Numbered from the stretch's first letter, positions 1 through 11,893 are shown. The stretch is DNA of 64,000 nt from Euglena gracilis (GCA_039621445.1 CP154957.1:3714504-3778503), one strand, 5' to 3'. Translations and numbers: made by a program. Notes: generated by a model not told the origin, from the letters alone.

Positions 1-321
1 ATGTGCATCGTGTGTAGGCAACCCACCCCTTGTTGGTGCACCCCCACCACCTGCAACACAACAGTAACACTAACTGGAACGCTGCGTTGGTATCATATTG
101 ATATACTGTATTACATCGATATATTGATATCGACGTTGATTTTTTTGTCTTTTCTCATGCATTTTAAATAAAGCGGTAAAGCTTTGCCCTTCTGCCTTCT
201 ATTGCTTCATTTTTTTGTGTGTTATGTTTCCCCCCGTTTTCGCTTCTCCTCCGTTTACGAAATTGGCCACCCTGACCGGTTGGAGAGGTCGGGATGGGTT
301 GCCCCCCCCACCTCCCCTCAG
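1..321. other. left edge, probably intron of the first gene
   Basis: No exon is recognised here. The first part has a T/A-rich stretch with repeated TATTGATAT-like steps near 90-135. The stretch ends in a pyrimidine-rich tract that leads into the acceptor AG at 320-321, so it is probably the tail of an intron. Confidence 0.4.
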
Positions 322-433
322 GCTGCCTCGCCCGCCAAGATCACCCCGCTGGCACCCCCGCCAGCCAGCTCAAGCGCGGCAGGCTCTTCAAGCAGGCGGC
401 GCTCTCTTCCCTGAGTTGCCTCGGGGGCTGGGC
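322..433 (+). CDS. exon of the D-F-D-x-F gene
   Basis: The acceptor is a pyrimidine tract ending AG at 320-321; the donor is GTGAGC at 434. Of the three frames, only the one reading CLARQDHPAG...FKQAALSSL has nearly all codons ending in G or C. Another frame reaches a stop inside the exon. The exon ends in phase 2, which matches the next exon. Confidence 0.5.
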
Positions 434-3400
434 GTGAGCCAACCACAGCCCCCCCCCCCCCCGGAGCTTCCAGCAGCCTGCTTTCCAGCCCTTGGACCAC
501 CAAAAGATGGCTGGGATACAAATTTTTGCGAGGCCATACCTTTTGTCAGATTTTTTTAAACTTTTTTTTTCATTTTGTCGGCAAAAAGTGCATATTTCTG
601 AGTTTTTTTCCCCAAAATTGCAAAATCACGGTTGGCCGTTTTTTTTTTGTCGGGAAAAAATGCGAAAGGCAGTGCACAGACATACTCCCAGAAAGCCCGC
701 GTGCCCCCAAGCCCGACCCCGGCGGCCCCTCCGGCCGCCCCAGCCCCGGCAGCACCCCCTGCCGAGCCCGCTGCCCAGGGGGTGTGTCCCACATCTGCTG
801 TGGGGGTTGGTGGCTGCGGGGGGGGGGGGCGATGCTGTGGGAAGGGGGGGTGAGTGGGTTTTTGCGTGGTTTTTTTGTGTGGGGGAGGGAGGGTCCCCCT
901 CCCTCCGGTTTGGGGTTAGGCAGCCTGCCCAAAGTTCAAACCTAACACACTTATTTCAAAGTTCAAAGGAAAAAGACAGCCCTCAATCTCTGCCAGCGTG
1001 GAATGCGAAATTCGTTTCTATTTTAATGAAACGGATTTCGCATTCGTTCTGTTTGTTCCAAAAAACCTTAAAAGTGGTCCGAAAAACCAAAATCTCAAGG
1101 GAGAGGGGCCAAGAGCTGATGGGGAGGAAGAGGAATTTCCTGGCCCTCCCAAGATCAAATGAGCGGGAATGTGAACTAGGACCTTCCCACGGGGACTTTT
1201 CAAGCAAAATCAAAATTCAAAAGCTTTTGAAAAATGTTCATATGATGGTTTTTGGGTCAATTGTGGCCAACATTTTGGTGCACGTTGCAGCAACCTGCCC
1301 TTTAACAACGCAGACGGAACTCCGAACCCGACTTCATGAACCCCAGTCTTGACTGATGGGGGCAAAGTGCCCCATACAAGTGGCACCCCCGCCCAGGTTG
1401 TACCCCCCCCCCCCCATGGGGCCAGAGGTTTGGGGCTGCCCTTTGAACCTCCCTCTGCCTGGGGTGGCCACCCAGGGTCGTGCCCTTGTGTGGGAATGCA
1501 AGTGGAGTTCTTGAAGTTCTTGAACTGCCATCTGCCAGAAATATGCGTGTAGTTTTCTCGCAAAATGTATTCTTTTAAAGCTTCAACTTTCGGATAGGAG
1601 GGATGCCAAGCTGGAGGAAGTTTGCAATTTTCTGGATTCAGTTTCAGTCACAGTCACAGCCAGCAGGGGGGGGGGGAATATGCGGAGCGCATATTTTACG
1701 ATTATTATTTGCATATTTAGCGCTTATTTTGATTTTTCTTTTGGCCGAAAAGTGCCCATTTCGCACGTTTTTCGCCCAGTTAACGCCCATTTCAAGGTTT
1801 TACAGGAGTTTTCCGCTGCATGTTTGCTTTTTTCACAAATTGATTGGAAAATTAATGTCCGCAGTTTTCCATGTTTTCCACAATTTTTTCGCAATTTCCG
1901 TAATTTTCCACAATCCTCCGCAGTTTTCCTCAATTTCCCCAATTCTTCCGCTTTCTGCACGAGTTGCAATGCGACCCGGACATTTTTCGAATGGTTCACA
2001 AGGGCAGGAAGTATTTATTTTGCAACCCCCCCCCCCAAAGGTAAAGCCCCCCAGCCATAAATCCCGCCCATATTTGGGCGGTATTTCAAGACCCTCAGGG
2101 GGGCTTCATATTTGGGGGTTTTTTATATTTGGGGGAAATCTAACTTTTTCGGGTGGCCTCTAAGAACTTCGCCGGCCTTCAATTGTGGCCAAATACCAAT
2201 TTTATGCCAAATTTTTGTTGTGCATCTCCTATTTTTCACAAAAATGTGCAATTTTTATCAAAATGGAGCATTTCTGGTGAAAAAACATGTTGTTTCCACC
2301 CAACACTTTTCCTGAATGACACCAGCGTCTGGCTACGTCAGGGGGGCTTAAAATTTGGGCGGCAGAACCAAACCCCCCAGGGGGGTATTATATTTGGGGG
2401 AGGCCTTTAAATATTGGGGGGGTTGATTTCTTGCAAGATTTGCAGAATTTTGCCAAATTTTGTTAATTTGAGCAAATTTGCAGGTTTTTTTGCCTTTATG
2501 TGTGTGTGTTTTGGATTTCTGCAGGGAAATGGTTTCGGGTTTTGTAAAGATTTCTCCGCCTGGAGCAGATTTTTCACTGAGACCAACCTTTTCATCAATT
2601 TTTTCCATTATCGGGATTTTTTGCCCAACAAATTCCGTATGTTTGGAATCAATGAATTCCCAAATTCACAAAAATCATGTTACAAAGCCCTCCCCCATCA
2701 CGGCCCCCGCGAGAGCCAAAAGGCAGATGAGCCCCTCTCCTACGCTTGGACACCACTGCCCCACAGCCTTTGGGTTTCAAAACCACTCACACTGCACTGT
2801 TGGGTTCACACCCCCTCCGCTGGGCAAAGGAATTGGGGATTGGTGAAGAGCAGATGAAGAATGTGCACATTCCTGATATCAATTTTCCCACAATTTTCGA
2901 CAATTTTTCTGCCAATTTTCTCCAATTTTTTCATTGGCCTCCGATAATCCCCCGGCCATATTATTTTTGGCCTTTTGCTGTGGAATGGTGTGTCGACAAT
3001 TTTTTTTGTGAATCAGTCTTTTTTTGTGATTTGGTACGTTATGAAAAAAAATATGATTTGATGGTACCTTTGATTCACACCAAGGCGTGGTCCAATGGGC
3101 TGTTTTTGGCAATTTTGGGCCATTATCCACCATATTTACCATTGTCTGTCACTGATCTTAAACAACCAAAAACTGGTTTCCAGCCGCATGTTTACCATTC
3201 CCACATATTTTATGTTTATTTCATATTCCCACATGAGCCAGTGCATTTTTCTGGCCATTTTGGGCCCTACCGCAAAATTTCTGGCCCATTTTGAATAAGC
3301 CAGTCAGCCATTTTTGAGCCATTGTTTTGGACTCTTTTGGTCATATTGGGCTCTTATCGACCACGTTTTGGGCTTTTGGCTGTTTTTGGTTGTAAGATGA

Positions 3401-5245
3401 CTGCGTATGGGAAATAATGACTGAGATGGCCTAAAAATGGGCCAAAGTGGCTTGCAATGGCCCCAAAATGACTCAAAACAGTCGAGATCGGAGATGGCCC
3501 AAAAAATGGTCGATAACAGCCCTAAATACGACACCAATTGGCACAAAATGGCCTGAAATTAACTAATGTGGCCTAACGTGGCCCGGTTTTGGAAGAATTA
3601 CATATTTTCCGCTTCCTTTTTCGCTTATTTAGTGCTTATTCCTGCTTACTTTGGCTCTTATTTCAGGGGCATTTTAGCAGTTATCCCCACTAACAGAACT
3701 ATTGCTCCTTTGCTGCAGTCACGGCCAGCACAGCACAGAGGTGCCCACACGGCAAGAGACGCCCACCCCTGCACCTTCGTCACAGGGCGATGATGACTTC
3801 GATGCCTTTGTGGGGTCTCGTACTGCTGGGGCATCTCCTCCCCCGCCCGAGGCTCCCGCAGCCCCAGCAGCCCTGCCCAAACCTGGCCAGGGCTCCCCAC
3901 CCACAACAGTTGATCAATGGGGTATTTGACCGATGGGTTTTTGAAACTGGCGCGTTGCCGTGGAAGCTGGCACCGTTGGCCAAAAACACAAAAGTGGGTC
4001 CCCCGGGCCCTCCTTTCCCTGCGGGGGGGGGGGATGCGGTGTGTGTGGGTGCAGCGGTCCCCCATCTCCCCTTCTCACTTTCCGGGAATAATTTTAAAGA
4101 CTTTTTAAAAGTGGGAAACATCTGAACAGCAATGATGCATTGCGACCCCCCATTTAAGTGCACAGGGTGCACATTATTGAACCATAGTTTCGGACCCTCA
4201 GGGGCTTATTTGACATTTATTTGGGCACCACCCGAAAGTGGTTTGTGGAAAGTGGCTTTGGGGGGGGGGGGCACCATTTTGGATTTCACCTTCGGGCCCT
4301 CTGGGGTGTGGCACTTAATCAGGCATTGTGCACCATTTGGGCACCGCGCACTTAAATGGGGGGGGTTTACCATGAACAAGCGCATAAGCTACCATGACAC
4401 CGTATCAGAAACATTTGACACCGTATCAGAAATGGGAATGTGTCAAAATAGCCCTGGGGCCAAAAGACCGGAAAATAATTTTTAACTCTTTTTCTTTCTG
4501 ACATGAAGCACCGAGTTTTAAGGGTGGTGGGTGGCAGGGCTACCCTCCTTTCCATTTTTTTTCCAGGTACACAATTTCTGGGTTAAGTTTTTTGTTTGGA
4601 TACGTTTTCCCAGCGAAATCCTGCGGTGGGCCGAGGAAACCTGTGTTATTACAACCTCCCCACCACACTTTGCATTTCGTTGAACGTTGGTAGCCTGGGG
4701 GAGGGGTGGGTGGGTCCTGCCTGCAATGGGGGGGGAAGGCAGAGTGGTCAGGCCAACCTCCCCCAGAGGGCTTTCGTGGTATTTTTCAACGCCCATCGGG
4801 CACCGTTTTGGGCATCATCCAAGGACAATCCCAATTTTTGTTTGAGCACATGAACGTCGCTTCAAAACTCCATTTACCTAAATTTTTTTGTCAATTATGA
4901 TCGCAGTGGTCACAACTTTGATGAGTGCTCATCTTCTGCCAAGAGGGCTGTAACTTGTTTCTTTCGGAAAAGGGGGGGGAACGCGACACTCCAAGGGTTG
5001 GGCCTTGTCATTGATGCCCCAGCCGACGTTCCACGTGCGGGCGGGGATGATGATGATCAGGCTTCCTTAACAGGAAGCCGAGGGCCCCAGGGGGCTGGCT
5101 CCATGGGCGGGGGAGGGTTCGGTGCCCGCCAGGCAGACACCGTATACCGCAACCCGAGAGCAGAATGCCTCCCCTCCCCGTGGGGTTGGCCAAAAGAAGC
5201 CTGACAATTGACTTCGACAGCTTCCTGGACTCCCGGCTGAAGTGA
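322..5245 (+). CDS. 3' part of an unidentified spliced gene with D-F-D-x-F tail motifs
   Basis: Four exons (322-433, 673-783, 3719-3921, 5133-5245) can be joined in one frame with GT-AG borders and agreeing phases. They give about 175 codons ending at the TGA at 5243-5245. The 5' part lies outside the window. The visible product is low-complexity: a Lys/Arg/Leu segment, a Pro/Ala linker, then an acidic-aromatic motif DDDFDAFVGSR, a second Pro/Ala stretch and a C-terminal IDFDSFLDSRLK. Short acidic-aromatic motifs in disordered tails are common in clathrin and endosomal adaptor proteins such as VHS/GAT and ENTH families. That is only an analogy, because no folded domain is visible. Third positions in the chosen frame are mostly G or C, unlike the introns. 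The reading frame is fairly sure; the function is not known. Confidence 0.55.
673..783 (+). CDS. Pro/Ala linker exon of the D-F-D-x-F gene
   Basis: It follows AG at 671-672 and reads AQTYSQKARVPPSP, then a run of Ala and Pro with two Glu. The donor at 784 (GTGTCC) keeps phase with the exon at 3719. The alternative donor at 782 (GTGTGT) would need another exon in between. The bias is typical of a disordered linker; no domain is seen. Confidence 0.5.
784..3718. other. 2.9-kb intron with dispersed repeats
   Basis: The stretch is AT-rich with poly-T, G8-G10 and C8-C12 runs. It holds one copy of the TTTATATTTGGG dispersed repeat (about 2034-2412). From 2880 to 3560 it is dominated by loosely repeated TTTTGGCCATTTT-like words. 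Open frames here, including a 286-codon one at 492-1352, have no codon bias and cross homopolymer runs, so no exon is called. Confidence 0.5.
3719..3921 (+). CDS. exon with the DDDFDAF motif
   Basis: The acceptor is TTTGCTGCAG ending at 3718. The frame reads HGQHSTEVPTRQETPTPAPS, then DDDFDAFVGSRTAGASPPPP and further Pro/Ala-rich sequence to DQWG. A donor GTATTT at 3922 leaves phase 1, which fits the next exon. If that donor is not used, the frame stops at 3927-3929 and this would be the terminal exon. Confidence 0.6.
4145..4365. repeat. 220-bp element with long terminal inverted repeats
   Basis: The left end CCCCCCATTTAAGTGCAC is matched in reverse at the right end (GTGCAC near 4330, then CGCACTTAAATGGGGGG). 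The inverted match is about 35-40 bp with a few changes. Both boundaries sit at C or G runs and no target duplication is visible. It lies in the intron before the last exon of the first gene. A small non-autonomous DNA transposon is likely. Confidence 0.55.
5133..5245 (+). CDS. terminal exon with the second D-F-D-x-F motif
   Basis: After AG at 5131-5132 the frame reads RHRIPQPESRMPPLPVGLAK, then RSLTIDFDSFLDSRLK and TGA (5243-5245). The C-terminal FDSFLDSR echoes FDAFVGSR of the previous exon. The start phase fits the donor at 3922. Confidence 0.55.
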
Positions 5246-5374
5246 GGGGCCCCCGCGATGCCCTCTTGTCGCCTGGACCGCGGAGGCCAGTCCCCCGGTG
5301 GCATCGCCTCGGTCGGCATCGCCTGCCTCCAGTCGATGGAAGGGGCGTAACGGCACCAGGTGGAGGTGTCCCCC

Positions 5375-5607
5375 CAGGGATTCTTTTAGTCGTGGACCCC
5401 CGGGGGCAGGGTGGGTGGGCCCGGCCGAGTCCCCCCCTGGGGGGTGGGATATTCTTTTTGGCGCCCAAGGCGCCGAAAATTTTTGAAAAAGTGCTATTTT
5501 TAGCACTTTTCGCGATTTTTTTGGCCAAATTTTGTGGGTCCCCCCGGGACCCCCCGGGGGCCCCCCGGGGGGCTCCCCCCAGGGCCCCGGTCTTAAAAAG
5601 ACCCTTG
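5375..5607 (+). mobile_element. hAT-like MITE, family AGTCGTGG, copy 1
   Basis: The ends are CAGGGATTCTTTTAGTCGTGG on the left, shortened by one base in the match, and CTTAAAAAGACCCTTG on the right. They are flanked by an 8-bp duplication GTCCCCCC, which overlaps the end by one base because of the C run. The body has the palindrome GGCGCCGAAAA and the hairpin AAGTGCTATTTTTAGCACTT shared with copies at 30.8 and 56.8 kb. The 8-bp TSD and CAG-type end suggest hAT; no ORF is present. Confidence 0.65.
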
Positions 5608-7437
5608 GTCCCCCCCTCGACTGCAGACCCGGTGGTTACCCGGGATTCTCCCTTCCAAAAAAGGTCAAAGTTTTCCTTACTTACCGGTGCTTTGCGCTGG
5701 AAGATTTTTTTTTGCGATTTCGACACTTTTTTTTGATCAAAAAAGTGCCCAAAATCAATCTTTGGTTGTTTTGGGTTTACTAGTAATTTTTAGGTTTAGG
5801 TGGGGGTGTCCCCCTTCCCTGAAATTGCCGGTGGGGGGAGGAGGTCCGGACGTGCCCTCCTTCTTCTACATGCCCTTACATTGAACCCTGCCTCCTCCCG
5901 TTACTGCAATTCTGCACCATTTTTCTGAAGCCGTGAAACAATTTGACTCAAGCAACCATTTGCTGATTTGGCATGCTGATAAATGACTGATTGAAAACAA
6001 TGAACGTTCTGAATCTTTTGGTAGCCAATGCCCACAGGTTAGGAAGCAAATTTTTATTTCCCGAAAATTTATGCCATTTTAATAAATATCCAAAAAAAAC
6101 GTATTACATTCTACGTTACCCGATTAAGCACCAAATCCTGTCACAACAATGTAACAAACACCGTAAGAACTTAAAGTGCCACACAAATGACTTTTTTCCT
6201 CCTTTCAATAAAATAAGAATTCAAGCAGTCACCTGCACAATACAGACAACACTGACACAGTTTATGGAGCTTTTCCAGAGAGATGCCAGTGACGCCCCTG
6301 CAGTGCGATGCCGCACCCCTGGTCGATGCAGCTGGGTTGTTCTCCTCTCCGTTTACCTCCTCTCCCTGCTCTCTAAGAAGCCCGCAGCGCTAACCGGTTC
6401 CGCCCATCCCCCCTCAGCCCACTGCCCGGCTTGTTGTCCCCCAAGCGAAACGTTGGGGTGCGGATTGGTATTTTTTGCCGTATTTTTGCATTGCCATATT
6501 TTTCCTCGTATTTTCCCAATCATTTCCCAAGATCGATGTACCCCCCCCCCCCAAATACAAACCCCCCCAGGTTTATATTTGGCTAGAAATTTCAAGATCC
6601 ACACGGGAGGTTTTATATTTGGGGGTTTATATTTGGTCGGAAAAATCAACTTCCTGGCGGGATCCAATGGTCACTTTTTCGGTCCAAAATCACAAGTACG
6701 CCCACCCTTGGGGGTCCAAAAATATCACTTTTCAGACAAAAGCAATTTTTTCATGTTTTTGGTAAAAAATTGTTCCCAAATCTGCCAAAAATCACAACAT
6801 CAGGAGAGATTTTGTCGATTTTTTTTCCCTTCTGGCTCTTCGCGCCGGAGGGGGGGGGGTTGTATTCGGGCGGGATTTCAAGGACCTCAGGGGGGGTTTT
6901 ATATTTGGGAGATGTTTTTGTATTTGGGGGGGTTTATATTTGGAGGGGTTTATGTGATTTTCGAAGACCTGGATGTGTTGTGTTGCCTGAGGTGCCCTCC
7001 GGCTTTTGCACGAGTTGTGTCCCCCAGTTTCCACCCAAATCCGGTGCGACTTTTGGGCATTTTCATGACTCATTTTCAGCCATCAGGGGACGATGGACAA
7101 AACACTTCACCTGGAAAGTGTTTGAACCACCTGTGAATCAAACTGGTCGGAAAGTGGTGAATTGTTTTCTGATTTGCGAAAGGTGCTTGCTTGTGATTGA
7201 ACAGCCACATGCGGCACATTAGCAAATGGGCACCAAGATTTCTGGAAGGAAATCCAAAAGATGATCAAGTTCTATGCTTTCTTAAGGATATATTAAAGCC
7301 AGGCCTCTGCTTAAGGATTTGCATTACCTTCCCCTCCTGGGGGTGGACTTCAGCCAGTCCAAACATTCCTGGTTGACCCCCAGAGAAGTCTACTGGCAGT
7401 CCCGTGGAAAATTTATCCAGCAATCGGCATAAATTGT

Positions 7438-7578
7438 TAGTTCTTTTTATAATAAAGTTTTAGTTTTTTTTTTATAATAAAGTTTTAGTTTTTTTATAAT
7501 AAAGTTTTAGTTTTTTTATAATAAAGTTTTAGTTTTTTTTTATAATAAAGTTTTAGTTTTTTTATAATAAAGTTTTAG
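7438..7578. repeat. tandem repeat of TTTTTATAATAAAGTTTTAG
   Basis: Six units of about 20-24 bp follow one another. They differ mainly in the length of the T run. Each unit carries an AATAAA hexamer. Confidence 0.9.
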
Positions 7579-8560
7579 TTTTTTGCTGCCAAAAGTTCGT
7601 GATTCTGCCATCTGTGGGAACAGACTTACCAAATAACACATCGGTGTGAAGCGACAGAGGGGGATCCAGGACCCTCCCCTGGGTCCAGCAAGTGGCTTTC
7701 CGGTTACAACAAAGGGAAATCCCAGCCTTAAACGGGTGTGTTTAAGTCAAGTTATTTCAGTACATCGCAGTAGTGCCAATGTGCTAACTTGTATGAATGC
7801 AACGAGTTCTTACCTTCTTTATTCTGCACCAAAATACGAAAGTAATAAAATAATAAATATTATACATAGATATAATATGGACATAGATGTATATAATATT
7901 GTAATGTGTAGTAATAAAATATACGTGAAGATGTCGATCGATGTGAATTTGCCAGAAACCACCAGGAACTTGTGTGGAAAGATTCTCGCTAAAGTTGAAG
8001 CTCTGTGAGAAAGGAGTTGCCCATCAGGAAGTCACACAGGCACCGGACAGGGACGGGGATGAGAAGATGGCAGAAGCGGTGCCCCCCAAAAAAATAACAA
8101 GTCACCCAACGTTGGCTGATTTCGGCCCGCAGTGCCATCCGCCCCCCCTGCCCACCGCCGCGCTGCCCTGCCTTGCCCCCCAACGTGCCCCGCCCAGGCC
8201 ATCCGGCCACGCTTCGCCCCATTTGTTTCAACAAATGCACTCATGGAGGCAACAACGGGAGCGGGGTCATTGTGGCGGGGATGCCTCATACTGCCCTCAT
8301 TTGGAGTGGGAAAGTGTCACGGTTGATGAAATCAGTCATCTCATTTCCATTACTTGCTTCTGATTTGTTTTATTTTTATTATTTTTTGCAGGTATTTTTC
8401 ATCCTTTTGCCCGTTTGAATTGCAGTGCTGTATAGATGTTTTATTCTTTTTATTGAACATCAAACAGAGGTGCAGAGGGGATTGTGTGTGTGCGTGCGTG
8501 CGTGCGTGTGGGTGCGCGCATATACGCGCACGTGTGTTCTGAACTCAGCAGCGGGACCTT

Positions 8561-8791
8561 TTGTCAGGGGACTCAGGTGCGTTGTCCTGCATTCCGCTGG
8601 GCCACCCTGCTCAGGACGCACTCTCCCTTCCGCTGTGGCCGGCGACCTGCCCCATCGTGTGTTGGCGACTGCTCGGAGCCTTTCAGTCCGAGGTGCGTCT
8701 CGACACAGGCCTTGCCTGCCTTGCCGAGGTGCTGTATCCCTGGGGTGGCCTGACCCGAACCAGTCACGACTCTCCGCGCGTGACCCACTGA
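8561..8791 (+). CDS. weak candidate exon, unrecognised
   Basis: An open frame of 76 codons has a raised share of G/C-ending codons (GALSCIPLGHPAQDAL, later VCWRLLGAFQSEVRLDTGLA) and ends at TGA. It follows a GTGC-rich microsatellite. No family is recognised and no neighbouring exon can be joined. It may be a chance open frame. Confidence 0.2.
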   Translation: MSGDSGALSCIPLGHPAQDALSLPLWPATCPIVCWRLLGAFQSEVRLDTGLACLAEVLYPWGGLTRTSHDSPRVTH

Positions 8792-9819
8792 ATTCACCCA
8801 TTTGGATTGTCGGTGGTACCTTCATATACGTGCCCGCTGCGAAACTATCGTCGGAAAATTTCGATTTTTTTCTTTGACCTGGAACCCCCAGGCAGACATC
8901 GTTGATTTCAGGCGAAAAAATTCGAAAATTGAAGTATTATAGGCATTTGCATGTTTTGTGTGTGTTTTATTTTATTTTAAAAAAGGCCTTTTAAGGTTCT
9001 ATTTTCCAAGGACGGTTCAAGGGACATCCGGGCATTAAGCAGAGTCCAAAAGCAAAAAAAAAAGTCGACACCCCCATTTTTTTCTGGCTTGGCTGGATAG
9101 GCAATGTTCCAGCGATGCTTGATTTCGACTGGAGTTGGCTAGTTTTTGCTGAGATTTCTTTTTTTTTTTGCTTGGTTAGAGAAAATTTTTGCTGGAATGC
9201 TTTTTTTTAAAGGTTTCTTTCAGGTTTCTTTAAAGGTGTTTAAGGCATTCCCCCCCCAAAAAAATTCAAGAAAAAGTTTTATTTAAGTTTAGATTTTTGT
9301 GCCTGAGCTCCATGTCTTCTGATTTTGTTCGACTTAAGTTTGATGTGGTTTGATGTAAACTGAATTCTAACCCTTTCCCTAACGAAGCTTGGCCACAACC
9401 ACAACCATGTTTTTGAGCCACCCCAAACAAAACGAGAAAGCAGCTCCTCTTCGCCTCAATCAAGTGAGCCGCGGGAACTCATTGCCCCCAGGCTGGGATG
9501 AACCGGGAATTCTGGAAAATCAACCAGCGGTGGTCCTGGTTGGGGGGTCTGACCACTCACACCTTTCCATTTTTTCGGGGGGCGACGATTTTTCAGGTCA
9601 AAATATTATTACGCTGTTCCTTTGGTGCCCAAAGAATTTTTCCCTTGTGGCCCAATAGCTTGCAGGGGGGGGGTCCCCAACTTCCCGGGCCCCCCCCCCC
9701 CCCCCCCCCCCGGCCAGCCCGCAGCCCAGCCCCCACAGGGCTCCAGCAGCGAGGGCTGTCAACATCTTTGAACTTAATTGTCCAAATTATTTTACCACTG
9801 CCCTCTCTTTCGCAAGGGG

Positions 9820-10515
9820 CAGGCACCTACGGCCGACCAGGGCCGACCAGGGCCGACCAGGGCCGACTTGCACGTGGTTGGCCGACCGAAGGGGAATGGA
9901 TGAAGGAATTCGGCAGCTTTCCCTCTGGAACAAGCACCTCTGATGATGCAGGGCGATGCTGGGCGTTGCTGGGCGATGCTGGGTGATGTTGGCAATTTTT
10001 TTTGTATATTTTGAAGAACTAAACTCATTTTTGGATAATTTTCTTACAAATCTCCAGTTTTACACCCATTTTGGCTGTTATGGATCAGTTTTTGCTAATT
10101 TTGGGGGCTATTTGTCACTGATTTGGCAAATATTGGGCTAATTTGGGTCAATATGAGCATTTTTTTTTTATGGCATTTTGGCCATTTTGCGCCCTTTTGG
10201 TAATTTTGGGTCGTTTTTCACAATCTTTTGTGGATTTTGTTGGCGTTTTTTGGGTATTTTTTTGGTTATTTCACGCCATTTTAGGTCATTTTGGTTGCTT
10301 TTGGGGAGCCAATGGAGGCCTTATGGGGCACTTCCTTTTGATCTTGGCGAGACAATTCAGAAAATCATTGCATCCCTTCACATTTTTTTCTGTGACGGAT
10401 ACCCCCACCTATGGCCGACCAGGGCCGACCAGGGCCGACCACGGCCGACCAGGGCCGACCAGGGCCGACCAGGGCCGACCAGAGCACCAAAATGGGAAGT
10501 GACCATAGGTTCCTG
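9820..10515 (+). mobile_element. hAT-like element, CAGGCACCTA family, copy 1
   Basis: The left end is CAGGCACCTACGG and the right end is CCATAGGTTCCTG, its inverted match with one change. The flanks are GCAAGGGG (9812-9819) and GCCAGGGG (10516-10523), an 8-bp duplication with one difference. Inside each end is a tandem array of the decamer GGCCGACCAG, both in the same orientation. Next to the left array is a second, looser 10-bp repeat, GATGCTGGGC. The rest (9985-10400) is T-rich, with no transposase ORF. A close relative is at 53.6 kb. Confidence 0.85.
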
Positions 10516-10941
10516 GCCAGGGGTTAAATGCAGGAATCACACTGATGGCCTTGCACTGCGGATTCCTACTTGATCCCTAATTCCGACAATTCGGAATCAA
10601 CAGTTGTGTGTCAGAAATAGACTTTTTTTTTGAAAGGAACTCTCCAGAAAGGGCCACCCTTTGGCCAAAACGGCAGGCGTGTGAACAACGTATCTTTTTA
10701 AGTGTTTTCAGGCGAATGGGCGGTGCGAGAAATCAGTTTTTCCCGACGTGTTCTTGAAATACTGATAAAAAAAATCCAAATTTTGAAACAATATTAACAA
10801 CAAAATAACAGAAATAATCATAAAAACCCACCTCCCGTTTTTCTGGTGGGTTTGGTCCGCTGGTGCTTGACGCGTGTTCTGCTTTGCTTTCCGGCCCTGG
10901 AACAACAATTCGCCCTTTCCTGCCCTTCCCCCTGTGCCCAG

Positions 10942-11090
10942 GGCCCCCATGTTCCGCCCCCAGTACGAGGTCGCCTACCACGTCTTCATCCCGACCAGCC
11001 TGTGGGAGAAGCCCGCCCCGGCGCCCGACAAGGCCCGGCGCAAGCGGCCCCCCACCTGCCCGAAACCTCCAGCCGGCCAGGGCTGCGGCG
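10942..11090 (+). CDS. candidate internal exon, unrecognised (PQYEVAYHVFIP)
   Basis: A strong acceptor (CCTTCCCCCTGTGCCCAG) precedes a frame in which almost every codon ends in C or G: APMFRPQYEVAYHVFIPTSL, then WEKPAPAPDKARRKRPPTCP and a Gly/Cys end. The donor is GTGTGA at 11091, leaving phase 1. An ATG lies 7 bases inside. The sequence has slight resemblance to the cytosolic start of SLC26 proteins (PxYxVxRPVY). It is phase-compatible with the SulP exon at 43989, but that would require a 33-kb intron spanning two terminal exons. I therefore leave it unassigned. Confidence 0.5.
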
Positions 11091-11893
11091 GTGTGATGTT
11101 CAACGGAATGCAGAACATGTGCGGAAAATCATCATTCGTACGCAAAGCAAAAAATTCTGCCTACGGTGCAAAGATACCAAATAATGACATCCATGTGTGC
11201 GATACAGGGCAGAAAATGGAAACCGAAAGCCCCGGGGTGGTTGGCAGGGGCCGAGTTAACGTTTTTAGACCTTCTCTCTTCTGTGGGCTTTGTGGTTGAG
11301 TAGTGATTTGAGCCATACCCAAACCCTCACCACAGCAACTTTTAGCCTGAAACCCCACCAAATGATGGCGCTCATTTTCTCTGTCATCGGAAGAACCTTT
11401 TTGGCCCCTCCCCCCATCCTGTCTCTTCAGAACTGTCTCCTCATCGTCTGCATTACGTTGACCTGTCTGTCTCCTTCCCATGTGGTCACTGACTGTCTGG
11501 GATGAGTTTCGGGGGGGGGGGCACACGTTGGAACACTGCCAATCTCCAAGATAATGGGCAGGAACCCTTGCAGTGACAGTTCCCAGATGACAAAAGCCCG
11601 AACGAATGTGCTTTTTGCAGTGAATTGGTGAGCAGAATCCTGATAATAACCGTTCTTAATTATCCACCTTCCCAACAATTCATCTTTTATGATTTTTTTA
11701 TTTTTATTTTGGAAGATCCTGAGTAGACGAGTCAGTGGCTACAGAGGTGGGAGACGGTTATCAAGAGAACAGCTCAGCGCGTACGACGGTTAGAGGATAG
11801 TTTCCTTGGGAGGGGCAGAAAGCCCAAGCACTTTTTTTTTTGCCGAAGTTGTGTGTGTCCTGCAGGGATTTGAAATCTGTGCAATTGCAGTGG

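Larger units (their letters stand above)
5608..9811. other. gene-poor stretch with repeats
   Basis: No exon is confidently seen. The stretch contains a TTTATATTTGGG-family copy (about 6540-6960), an AATAAA-bearing tandem repeat (7438-7578) and a GTGC-rich microsatellite (8485-8535). A 381-codon open frame at 5991-7136 crosses the repeat copy and C runs without codon bias. One candidate coding segment at 8561-8791 is listed separately. Confidence 0.4.

Noticed and set aside
5991-7136. 381-codon open frame on the + strand
   Set aside because: It has no codon bias, crosses a dispersed repeat copy and several C runs, and has no recognisable domain.
10942-11090. PQYEVAYHVFIP exon as the N-terminus of the SulP gene
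   Set aside because: The phase fits, and there is a faint likeness to the family start, but a 33-kb intron would have to contain two terminal exons; the ATG exon at 41090 fits better.
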